Source: Lactarius indigo
Lineage: Eukaryota; Basidiomycota; Agaricomycetes; Russulales; Russulaceae
DNA length: 64,000 nucleotides
Assembly: GCA_025766275.1 (NCBI GenBank)
Contig: JAFKAC010000020.1
Coordinates: forward strand, 372,001-436,000
Direction of reading: 5' to 3'
Shown here: positions 12,060 to 22,356 of the stretch, piece after piece
Position numbering within the stretch: position 1 is the stretch's first letter
Layout of the letters: each line of letters begins with the position of its first letter
The notes under the pieces: generated by a model
What the model was told of the DNA's origin: nothing
Database searches by the model: none
Seen by the model: only the letters and a program-made list of their open reading frames with translations
Position numbers and translations under genes: made by a program

Positions 12060-12608
12060 GTTGGAAAGGGCAACCCTAAGCTCATTGAGCTTGGCCAGCT
12101 GAGTGGCCATAGGTGTGGAGTCGTTGAGGCAGGCTTGTGTTATCTGAATCCACAAATTAAAGATGGTGGTGCTGCCCAGAGCACCTCCATATACGTCCTT
12201 GAGCTTGGCCCACTTGTCCTTAAAGGTAGGATAGGCAGTGTTATCTGCCACAAGTGATTAGACATCTGGTTTGAGGTAGAGGCAGAGGTACGCCTTGGAA
12301 CGACGCTGGACTGAGTCCCACTCATTGGTGGTGATACCAGATGGGGGTGTATCCAGGGTGAACACATCCTCAGCTTCGTGCAGCGTGAGGATGGCCTCAA
12401 TGGTCCCAGACCATTCATTCCAACCAGTGCCATCAAACTGTTCAAGGCGGATGCCAGCAGGCATGCCAAAGGTTGAGCCATACGCAGCAGATACACACGT
12501 AGATGGAGTGGATCCAGAAGGAGGAGGGAGTGAGCCTCCTGCAGAGCCACCAGTGGGGCTGGGAGGAGCACCAGCACCAGCAGCAGGGGTAGAAGATGAA
12601 CCAGACAT
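12060..12608 (-). pseudogene. Ty1/copia gag fragment (UBN2/retrotran_gag type)
   Basis: Starts at Met 12,608 with a Pro/Gly/Ser-rich leader. Then comes LEQFDGTGWNEWSGTIEAIL (the FxGxNWxxW motif of copia gag) and VQRRSKAYLCLYLKPDV, a stop at 12,258-12,260, and in the same frame AYPTFKDKWAKLK, FNLWIQITQ and MATQLAKLNELRVALSN. It is cut off by the D-type LTR. No copia integrase or reverse transcriptase lies nearby. Confidence 0.8.
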
Positions 12609-13389
12609 TGGGATGATTTATCTGTCGCCGAGAAGCAGTCAGCGACAGTGCTTCATAGTTGCAAGACATAAAGATGGAGGGGGTACCACTCCTGTCTGTG
12701 ATTCTGTAAGGCCAGAACGCTAATGCGTCCTGCCTCCTGATAGTATGCCAGTGATACAAGGGCTAGGCCCAGGTTGAAGGAATCCCTTTGCCATACCATG
12801 AGCTAGCTGCCAGCCAGGTTGTGTCTGGGACACAGCTCAAATGGTTTACGTCAGGGGGAAGGTGAAGGGAATGCTTTCAGAGCCCAAGGCTGTCTACCTC
12901 AGCCTTCTCGGCCTGTTGGTTGCCTCATCGCCACAAGTGGCTTTACTGAATCCTTTCCCATTGCTGCTACAAGGTAGGTATCTGGTTGCAGAACACCATA
13001 AGGTGAACACCCCCCAGAGCCTGAACCAGGTTTTACACTCCCATGGTGAGGAGATCCTGCGCCCAGTGTGGAGCACCAGAGACAGCTGGCGCTAAGCTCC
13101 ACAATACACAGCCCAGTGGGCCATGCACGCCTGGATATTTTGAAGTTAAGGGGCTACCAGACCCAGTCTCCTTGCACATAGCGCAGGGGCTAGGAAAACA
13201 GTAGGGGTGAAAGTAGGACTACTGGGCAGTACATACACAGGAGGTTCCTTAGCAGAGACAAGTGGCGCCCCACTGCTCTCTGCCTTGGGCAAGGCTGGTA
13301 AGGCCCCAGACAGACCTTAGCCCGGTGTGTCCTCCTAGGAAGACAGTGACCAGCCAAGTGGAGTGGCTAGGGCATCAGGGCCCATAACC
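12609..13389. other. Probable leader and LTR debris
   Basis: No coding signal. On the minus strand this is upstream of the copia gag, so it may hold the copia leader and part of a 5' LTR. I cannot fix an LTR end here. The block at 13,240-13,340 (GGCAAGGCTGGTAAGGCCCC) is GC-rich without clear repeats. Confidence 0.35.
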
Positions 13390-14005
13390 TGATGAACAGC
13401 ATAGCTAGAGAATCATACTCACAGTGAAACAAAGAGTACTGTGGTGAGATATGAAAGCACAGGGAAGCAGTTGACAGAGATATCTTGCAGGTGAAGCAAA
13501 GTGTCTGGCACACAAGCAGTGAGAACTGATGTTGTTACATTAGAGGGAAGGGAGCTTACCTGGCACACAAGCAGTGAGAACTGATGTGGACCAGGAGCGT
13601 ACATGGTACTCTACTTATACACTTTCTGGTAGTGACACTGTACAAGGGATGTAACATGCAGTACAAGGAAGTATTGTTCTACAAATGGACAAAGGAGTGG
13701 ATGTTCTGAGAACAAGGGAAGAAAGAATAAGGAGAGTCCAGAAGCAAATGATATCATGGTGACATCATAATAAAGATAAAGCTAAGTACAGAACAAAGGA
13801 AAGTACAAAGGTGTTATACAACGCAGAGTCCAGATGTATGATGTCATAGAAGTACAGTGATGTCATAGATGACGCAATGGTAAGTCCAGATTGTACAGAT
13901 CAAATAATATCTAATCTACAAGTCCTGTATATCTAATCTAAAGCAGTCCATGCTGCAAGTCCGGTCCGTATGAGCCACTAAGTGCGCAAGGGTCACTTAT
14001 CAACA
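13390..14005 (-). mobile_element. Third E-family LTR copy
   Basis: Plus strand TGATGAACAGCATAG...ACTTATCAACA, 616 bp. It shares with the 55,253 copy an internal duplication of a segment ending in GGCACACAAGCAGTGAGAACTGATG. Flanks TAACC and CTGCC do not match. Confidence 0.75.
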
Positions 14006-14060
14006 CTGCCACATGACAGGAAGCCATTACAGAAGACTGCACCCCTGCAGAGGTGTGACA
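14006..14060 (+). repeat. 3' end of a plus-sense LTR
   Basis: ATTACAGAAGACTGCACCCCTGCAGAGGTGTGACA resembles the terminus of the LTR at 6,991-7,732 (...CACCCCCGCAGAGGCGTGACA). It is probably the broken end of an LTR of that family, interrupted by the E LTR to its left. Confidence 0.5.
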
Positions 14061-14589
14061 GGATGCAGGCATAAATCCAGGAGTTTTTCTGAGACTGTCA
14101 TAGGCTTTACCACATAGACAAGCAGTCCCTTACCTTTCCTAATTTCTCCAACATGTCCTTCCTACAGTATAACAAACATATTTATGACTGACTCAGTTGT
14201 ACTTTCCAGGACAGGGAAGAGAAATGCTACCGAGAAATGCTACCAGTTTGCGGGTTTATTTGGGTCACGTGACAACTATCGGTCCGAGTTCTGCTTTGGA
14301 CCACTGACATCGCCCTGTAGTTGTGTACACAGGAATAAGATGATTCGGCGCAACCCCATACTAGCCAAAACGGTGCCACTGACCCTATTAACCATACAAA
14401 ACAACCCGCAGCTAACGAAATCGCCCTCAATCAAAAGCTCCTTCAGTAAATTTAGATGGCAGGGAACGGCTCTGTCTTCTCTAAACTAGTTTCCCTAAAG
14501 GCATTGTTGCGGGATCAGTGCATGCGCTTAGCTGAGAGGTAGGTGCTACACCGTAAGTAAACTGCCTGTGGAGCTGATTATTCTTCGAG
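14061..14589. other. Spacer, left edge of the host gene island
   Basis: No repeat or LTR end is visible, and no open frame has a recognisable motif. It presumably contains the promoter of the membrane-protein gene that follows. Confidence 0.4.
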
Positions 14590-15678
14590 ATGTCTAAAAA
14601 GCGACCAAGAAGGACTCGGTGACGATCGCTCGGTGGACGAGGGTGCTGTGCCACCTCCACTTGGGGCCAAACTCACGACCTACAGGCTGCTCAATGTTAC
14701 GATAGTATTCTCCTTTGGAATCGCAAAGGCCATCCTAACCTACAAGGGCCAATCAACTGGACCGACGACATTGGATTGGGTTGGAGGAGCACTGCTGGGA
14801 GTTTTGTGAGTCAATCTTGACCATTCTCGTGATATCCAGAAGCACTTTACTGAGGTTCCAACGACATCAAGTCTTTACTGGATTGGCCTGTACGAACAAC
14901 GAAGCGCAGAGGGGTGGGAATGGTTCTTCGAAGTTGATCTGGCGCCTGGGGTTGGTTATTGCGCAAAGCGTGTCGTTGGAGGGGGTAAGTACACTCACGC
15001 CTTGCTACCCGTATGGTGCTTGTATTGACGCGAGCGAACGAATATACAGTCATGGGAGTGCCGTTCTGCCTCTCTGGGGCGTTCACCGCCACCTCGCTGA
15101 GCAACTCTGTTGTGATCCCACTTGAGCACTCCTTCCCGCAAGTCCCTATTGGCGTCTGGTTTGGGGTTGTCATCGGCTTCTACGTTTTTGCGTACAGTCT
15201 CTCGCGCTTGGTCTACGTACTCGTATGTGCAGTTACTTCTCACGTTGGCGGACTTAACCTACTTTCGTAGACCCCACGAATGCGAACACAAGCCTGGGGC
15301 TGGCAATTTGCGGAGAAATTTATTGGCGAGTACGGACCTGGTGTACCGCTTGTGAAACGATACGGTGAGCACGAACCCTTCACCTTGTTTTCTCCGCCGG
15401 ATCTTTAACTATCTCGTTTAGTGTGGTTCGGTGTGGTGGGAACGATAGTGGGATTCCTCTGTGGGATCGCTCTTGTCTTCTCGCCGGTCGCCGTGGTTTC
15501 GTTTTACATTCTTCCTAGGCTTCCTGCGGTGGACCCAGACCGTTGCTCGGACCTGTTTAGTGGCCTCCGTGGCGCAGCTAATGAAATTTGTCACGATAAG
15601 CAGGCTTGCAACGTCACCCTCCTTATAGTAGAAAACATGATGCCACTATTTCGCGAGTGTATGGACCACACTACGTGA
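14590..15678 (+). CDS. Membrane protein, spliced, not recognised
   Basis: Five exons join in frame. Exon 1 ends at 14,805 (...YRLLNVTIVFSFG...ALLGVF). Exon 2 runs from 14,872 (LYWIGLYEQ...WEWFFEVDLAPG) to about 14,985. Exon 3 starts at about 15,050 (MGVPFCLSGAFTATSL...). Exon 4 is about 15,271-15,361 (TPRMRTQAWGWQFAEKFIG), and exon 5 (VWFGVVGTIVGFLCG...) ends at TGA 15,676-15,678. Introns are 50-70 bp GT-AG. At least four hydrophobic helices are visible, and the last exon has five Cys or Asn-X-Thr positions that look like a lumenal or extracellular tail. The first codon is unresolved: the ATG at 14,593 leads to TGA in its own frame, so an extra intron or frameshift is needed. Function unknown. 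Confidence 0.6.
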
Positions 15679-16160
15679 TTCGGTTTGCGACGACCGAGTC
15701 GTCTAGGGTGCAATGGATTCCTAACAATTACATTTGTACGCTTGCCCTTAAATTTTGAAGACAGTTCTCTTTCGGAGCTTTTACTTGGGGATTGAGACGG
15801 GGTTATTGTATGTATTAGTCGTAATCCCGCGGGCACTAAGTGCCACCAATGGCTGTGGTGGGGGGTAGTTGCAGTACATGGGAGTCAGTTAGTGGGGCGA
15901 CTTATCGCCTTTGATTCATTGTGTGTGAATCTCAGACCTGGGGAGAGTTTGCACAGTAAGGAGCGAGCCGCTAGCCTCTAGGGTACGTAATTTACAGTGA
16001 ATGGTGAACCCATTATAGTCTGTACAAGTGTACTACAACTGAACGCGCGACAACCCCGAGAGACATTACTAGTACCACCGTACTGTGATAAACACTCGAT
16101 CAGGTTTTATTTCTTGTTAATAAATAGCGGGTAAAGACTGATTCACGCTAGGTCTATAAC
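15679..16160. other. Intergenic, no gene seen
   Basis: Convergent intergenic stretch between the membrane-protein gene and the DUF6534 gene. It should hold both 3' UTRs. No motif is recognisable. Confidence 0.4.
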
Positions 16161-17882
16161 TCAGATGAGGTTGAAGACAAGTTCAAGGTAAGGGGAGTAC
16201 TCACCGAGAAATCCTTCTCTTCGTTCACTATCCCCTGACCTTGACCTTCCTACACTTTCTCCTGATGGCATTAGTCTTAAGGGGGGCGGGGGCTTCTCGA
16301 GTTGAAAATGAATGAAATCCGAATTGCCTTTGGAGCGTGTGGCGCTCGAAACTGTCGTGGATGGAGACCTGATCGCTGCTCTGCGCTCAGGCCCTTCGCG
16401 GATAGCAATGCGATTGTTCAACGACGCGAGCAGCGCATTGGCGTACCTACATCGGCATTCGCATGATATTAGCTGTACGGATGTTATAAATCAAATATGT
16501 CCGCACAATTTCCCCATGATAGCAGTGCTAGGAAGCGAATATGAAATCGACATGAATGTAGTATCGACTCGAAGATGAGACTCACGGGCAGGTGTACCAG
16601 TCCTTATCCTATCTCAACATAATGGGTCAGTCACACAACAAGTCCGCTCTCAGTCGAATTACGCACCGGCTTTACGATGATCAACACTAATGCTACGATT
16701 GCCACTGCAGCTGAAGAGGACGGTGAGGCCGGGCAGTGTATTGGATTTGAGAATCCGCCTACTCGTCAATAAGTTGGTTTCGACCGTCAATCGCACAATT
16801 CTTGACATGGCATGGTTACTGAAAAAGCCACCTCCATCTGTGCGTCGCTTTTCTAGCTGTGTAGGTGATAAAGGGCGGTCAGTCAGAAAAATCTTTGGGT
16901 CCCTTAACAAACGGTGCCATGGGCTCACGCGATAAAGCATCGAAATGGCGATGAGGCCATCGGCCAAGACGCTTCCGATTAACCAGATCTGAAGGCATCT
17001 CCATCAGCAGGAGATATAGGTTGCGCATAGACATAATGACTTGCCAATGAAAAAATCTTCAGTATTCGACCATGAGTGAACCCCTTGGATACATGCGACT
17101 AAAAAATGTGAGCCAGGTTGGAGGGAGGATGGCTGGGAAGGTATTCACATAGATACCCCCAGAGATCTCTGATGATGCAGCGACGGTGGAACACTACCAA
17201 AAAAGTGAAACCCTTTGAGAGGCGGTATCGGGGCCAGATTCAAGACTCACCAAAGATATCAGCAGGCATAACCACCAGGACTCCCTCGAGCTGAGCACCC
17301 AGATACGATACACAAAAAAGAATTGGACGGTCAAGGAAGCCACACCCCCGAGAAGTGGCCCATCCCAGACTGAAAGGTGGGGCGAGGCGAGGTGTGTTAT
17401 GTCACCGAAGCCGGAGGCAAACCAGTAGTAAAGGTCGGCGAGTGCGAGCCCTGACTGCACTGTTTCCAGCAGAAACATCCCGTATGCTACGGAAGGGTCG
17501 TAAACAGGGAGCACAAAGTACTGAGGTTGTCCGCTTACCGAGGAACTTGAGGCGTTTATCATCGTTCGGGAAGTTATATGTGTACACGTCTTCTCCACGC
17601 GATGAGGAGCCTGGAATCACCAGCGAAGGATTTGATAAAGGACTTACAGAACTGGGTTAGTAAAACCCCATACAGGGTCCAGCTCCAAACACTCCCCAGG
17701 AGCTAAGCAGGTGTCATCAACGACAACTCAAGTCACGAAATGGAGCAACAATTGCACGTACAAGGGGTGCGGTTCTAGAGAAATTTAAGTATCAGCTCAG
17801 CTCCACTGTCTGAAGGATATGGCAACACTTACATCTCTGCGATTCCCGGTAGCACAGAAGGCCCAGGAGGAGGTGCCGACAT
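16161..17882 (-). CDS. DUF6534-domain seven-helix-like membrane protein
   Basis: ATG at 17,882 (MSAPPPGPSVLPGIAE). Exon 1 (50 nt) joins a 13 nt micro-exon (AACCGCACCCCTT) and then LLGSVWSWTLYGVLLTQ, restoring the family N-terminus. Later exons give VYTYNFPNDDKRLKFL, then FLLETVQSGLALADLYYWFA...VQFFFVYRIWVL (about 17,515-17,300), SVLADGLIAISMLY (about 16,965), SRIVRLTVETN (about 16,820), AVAIVALVLIIVKP and TAIMGKLYANALLASLNNR (about 16,530-16,400), and a Ser/Pro-rich tail ending at 16,161. This order is diagnostic of the DUF6534 family, which is expanded in Agaricomycetes; function unknown, possibly receptor-like. All introns found are GT-AG, so the gene looks intact. The last exon may instead end at a GGTGAGT donor near 16,190. 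Confidence 0.8.
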
Positions 17883-18322
17883 AACCGATTGACCGCGGAC
17901 GAGTGGAATCAGGAAGTATAGTTCGGGGTACAGAGGATATTTGAAAGTACTCACCCTTTATCTGGGAGTGGGGTCAACCGCCGCCAACAGGTACCTGTAC
18001 GGACACATCGATATGGGGAATGATGCTTCCTAATTGTCCGCTCTGGGCTTAACGCTCGATCACTTGGAGGGTTGTAAGTTGCATGCGTTGGGACGTGGGG
18101 TACGTAAACAAGCACGCGGTAAGAGTGACGTCCTATCTGATCGCAATGTTTACTTAGTGATGAGCGCTGATGGACTTCCGAGATTGAATCATAGATCAGC
18201 AGTATGGGGAAGCTAAAGTGTTGGAATGTAGCCCTCCCCCATCACCTCAGCACATGACCCGTGAAATCGAGGGCACCTAATGAAGAACGTCAGTCGAATA
18301 ATTATTGTGGGGTGCGTCCTCT
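17883..18322. other. Spacer, no gene seen
   Basis: Upstream of the DUF6534 gene on the minus strand, so it should contain that promoter. No repeat and no convincing frame. Confidence 0.4.
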
Positions 18323-18525
18323 CTACACTGGCACTACTTGAAGTTGTGACGGCCAGACCCAATGCGCGCCTGCTGAGTAGAACCCCCCATGATATTCTTG
18401 GTTGTAGTTGACCATCACTGCGGCAGTCCTAATACGCATGTTAGGAACGTCTAACCATGTGGCCGAGGTCTTGAGCACCCTTACGCCCCAGTAATTGCTC
18501 GTAGATGTTACTGTAAAGTTGGTTC
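18323..18525 (-). CDS. Possible terminal exon of an unrecognised protein
   Basis: A minus-strand frame reads TVTSTSNYWGVRVLKT...TAAVMVNYNQEYHGGF...WVWPSQLQVVPV and ends at TAG 18,323-18,325. Alternating hydrophobic/polar residues and many Trp, Tyr and Asn suggest a small beta-rich, perhaps secreted, protein. The 5' boundary would be an acceptor at about 18,526. I could not assemble upstream exons with confidence, although 18,740-18,800 on the same strand has an open stretch (LVVVDLPEKTFTVVVSQ) that could belong to it. No family recognised. Confidence 0.3.
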
Positions 18526-21500
18526 CTCAATGAGGTTAATGACCCGCTCTTCATGGATCGATATAATATGTCCATAGTGCAACTTGAATGCCAATGGCAC
18601 TCGGCGTGGTTCAACCGCAATTGCTATTGTTGGGACCAAGGTCAGAGTTGTCAACGACATTGGCCACCTACGAGTTCCACGTGGACTGAGCAGAGCAATC
18701 TCCAGATACAACAGAGAGCACTAGTATGTCCTGACTGACGACGACAGTGAAGGTCTTCTCTGGGAGGTCAACGACAACAAGGTGACTGTGGTGATCTGAT
18801 GTAAGCATGGATCGACATTTACCGTATAATTAAACCTTGAATTAAACGCAATACGACAAAATTTTGAACCAACCGACGCCGAACCTCATTTTCGGTGTCG
18901 ATGCCCGGGAAAATGCATAATGGTTACAGTAGCAAAGGAATCAAAAAATTCAGAAATCGAGGATTCGCTCGAAATCAGTTACTTGAAGCTTGAAGTTCAA
19001 GCCTGAGTTCGTTATTTGGCGATCGGATCTCCTAGTCACGAGACCGTCAATCGAGACCCGGGCTACGCCACGCATCATACATCATCTTTCAGTTCTGACC
19101 GCTTTAATACCAACACTTGAGCAGGTCATTACTACAAAGGTAAGGGCAGAGTGATGGTGTTACTTGTAGCGTTGTTTTGGCCTGTCACTACAGTACGAGG
19201 AACGCGGTAAGCGTGATTCAGTCTTGACTGAATGCGCACCCCCAACTTGAACCACCTACTTTAGGCAACGCGGATCAAGGTATCGAAGTCACTACCAACT
19301 TGAACTAGGAGAGATACAAGGACACATGTGCCACTGGGTATTCCAGTCAGCATCTTGCCTATTTCGAGTCCCCTATGGTTCTCCACAGTGCCGCCCTTCT
19401 GATAACTTACGTTATGCCAATTGTCGTGCTGACGGAGCGCAATCAGTGCCAATCACAGCCACGCTGACGTGGTCCATCGCAAGTGACTTTGAAGGCCATA
19501 TTGCACCCATGACCTTCATCTGGGCGAGACACGGGGCTCTGATTGGAATGATATAGATTTTCTTGGCATTTCCGTTCTTCTCTCCGTCCTCTTGGCTTGC
19601 CACTGGCACATTCGTTCAAACTTTCACATCGGTCCTCTCACTGTAAGGGCTCCCCTACAGTGTTAATACCCGGTGGCAGCTAAAAACGTATCTGGGCTCC
19701 AAGATCCTCACTAGGTTACATCGTCAAACAGGACCGTGGACGTTGAAAAATTGCTTGTAGCACCACTTCCTTTCGAACGCCCGAGAGGACAATGCTTCAA
19801 AAGTATTCAAATTAGGTGTCTACGTTTGGAGACGAAGCCAAGCCTTTATTTCCAACACCCGAACGGTTCTTGGAAACGAAGGTCGTCATTTCAATACTGC
19901 CGCTATCGTTGCTTGTTTTGACACCTACAAATGAGTGTCGAGTCTTTCGTCATGTCATTATCAAATTTGACTCGTTGGCCCGTGCTCTAAATCAACTACT
20001 GCTATACAGTCTGCGGTTTATGTCCTTCTATTCATATCATCAGCTTGTTCTTGTTGTCACATTTCGATGTTGTAGTACCAATAGGTCGGTGTTAGTGCGG
20101 TTCACAATGACCATATGCACGACTGTGCGCCAACTTCTACATTCTAGTTGATCCTTTCCAATCTGTCTCGCCCTACACGACATGACGCAGTACGTCACAA
20201 CGAGATCGTTTTGTCTCTATCAGTTCCTGCGTCTCGAGCAGTTTCCGTCTCTTCGCTTACTCTCTCTTCTCCACAGCATGTACGCCCTTCTCTACCGCGG
20301 TTTGGATAAACTCTTTGAGTCTGCGTTATAGCAACTTCTTTCCTGCTCCGTGTCAGCGCTCATTCATTCCGGGATAGAAGCCCGAAGTCTCGACTGTAAA
20401 TCCATACAGTTCGAAGTTGTGGTCCTTGGCACTCATCGGGCGTGCCCAAAAAGCCACTGCGGATCCTCGAAACGCATATGAATCTACTCATGTCCTTAAT
20501 ACTCGACTTATTCAGAGCGATCGAACCTCGCCTCGGCAAGGCGTGAATATTCCTTGATACTATGCTGTCGTTAGGGGAGCCCAGTTGTTCCCAGTCCATG
20601 CATCCGCATCTCAGCCTGTGTTGATTACTAACCACATCACACCCGGAGCCAAACACGCGGGCCGAGTATCCAATGTACTTGAAACCCAAGAGTGTCAAGC
20701 TAGATCGAAGGTCACTCTGATGGAAGCACGTAGTTTGAGATCATCGATATAAACTCCTACAGTATACTGTAGAACGGTAATAGCGCTTGGAGGGCGTAAA
20801 CAGGAAAGCTTCTTCATCCGCCAGCCATCAGGTCACAGTCCAAATATTTACACCTAATTGCAGTAGATCAAAGATGCTCCACTATCGTGGTGCCATATAG
20901 CGTAAAAAGGATGTTTCGACTTGACAGATGTGTGTCCTTCCTCTGGGTTCCGAAGGCTGAGGCAACGAAAGATATCAGGCGGTGACCCATCGAGTCGCCG
21001 CTCTGATCCCGCTCTAGTTCGTTTAAGGCATGCCGCCCATACATCGTCACGACTACAAAACAGAAATAGGCACAGTGTTCGCGCTTCCATGGAGAAATGC
21101 AGTGCGATGGTATCAGCGCGGAGCCAAGGTGATGTGTGTTATCGAATAAAATAAGTGCCCCGTACCTGTTACAGAGGCTCCCCGCGTTGCTGTGCCAGTG
21201 GCGGTCACCATCCAGGAGAGCAGCTTCTACCGCGCCAAGTATCGCGCAGAACTCGCGGTTCCGAAAAGAACAGTGGGACAACTTGGCTGACCAAAACAAC
21301 TTACAGCCCTTGGTCTGGATGATGGACGTGTATAGCAACTGTATACCGTGGTCCTTCGATGATGGTTCCCCATGATGCAAGGCCTGGACCTCTCTGCGTG
21401 GCGAAGCGCCCGCTCCATATTTAGTGCGCTTCTCAAACCAGATACGATTGTCGCTGAGAAAAATTGAGGTGCTGTATGGTGGACCCTGCGTGTACCAACT

Positions 21501-22356
21501 CAGGGGTATTTACAGCGACAGCGGGGCGGAAAAATTTCCAGACCCGTGCATAAGGACGCTTGAGACGGGAGGACAGACGGGAGGACTTGAAGTAGCGAAA
21601 CTGAGTCGGCCTGGGTTTATAATCAAAATTGTCACTCATCGTGTTGAGATCGTGAAGGGCCAGTGGCGACGAGAACGGCGACAGCGAGCGGCGATGACCG
21701 CCGGGAGTACCGCGCCAGCTTGCCGTAAGACTTTCAGGCTTGGAAAAGACTTTGGAACTTTGAGCGTTGCTTCGAGGGCGACTCTATTGAAATAGTGGAC
21801 TTGGCAGTGACAGCAAAAGCAACAACACCACGAACTCGTTCAATTACGACTCAGAACCGAACGACCTATAACGTAACGCAAAGCTGCGCCGGTCATACAC
21901 TATACGATCGTACCCCCTTCAATCATTCACCCAACTTGTCTCAAAGCAGACTCTCAAAGCAGACTCACCTGTGCCGAGGTTTGAAGTGCTTCTCTAACGA
22001 CCCCACCTACCACGCCAATGCCAGTGGTTGCCGATAACAACTATCGCTGGTTCAAAGACACAAAAAATGACTTCCCAAGGACAGGACAGAGATGAGCCGG
22101 GCGTGCTGTACAGGACGCAATACTGTACAAGGTAATATAGCGTGCTCAGTGACGTCATGGCACCTAGATGTCCCCCGAAAAAGGTAGGTACGGCTGAGTT
22201 AGCTACGGGTCACACGTTCCAAAGTAGAACCCTATGTGGACGGGGTTAGAAAAAACTCATGGGGAAAACGGACGAGTGACAACTCACCATTCCCGATCCC
22301 ATCTTATAAAAAAGGAGCAGATATGCGTGGGAAGTAATTGCTTGATTTGGAAGTCA
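18526..22356. other. Long region with no gene I can support
   Basis: Short frames occur on both strands (for example 19,816-20,151 plus and 20,868-21,380 minus), but none has a recognisable motif and none joins through plausible introns. Base composition is mixed, and I see no LTR ends or terminal inverted repeats. It could hold fast-evolving or decayed host genes or an old DNA transposon. A 120 bp stretch at 18,960-19,080 looks weakly tRNA- or SINE-like (see rejected items). Confidence 0.4.

Noticed and set aside
18960..19080. tRNA- or SINE-like stretch with an A-box-like TGGCGTAGCCCGG on the minus strand and a TCTCCTAGTCACGAGA hairpin
   Set aside because: No proper cloverleaf, T-arm or CCA-side acceptor pairing could be built, and the box spacing is wrong.
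20868..21380. 170-residue minus-strand ORF
   Set aside because: No recognisable motif and no splice partners; length alone is not enough in this region.
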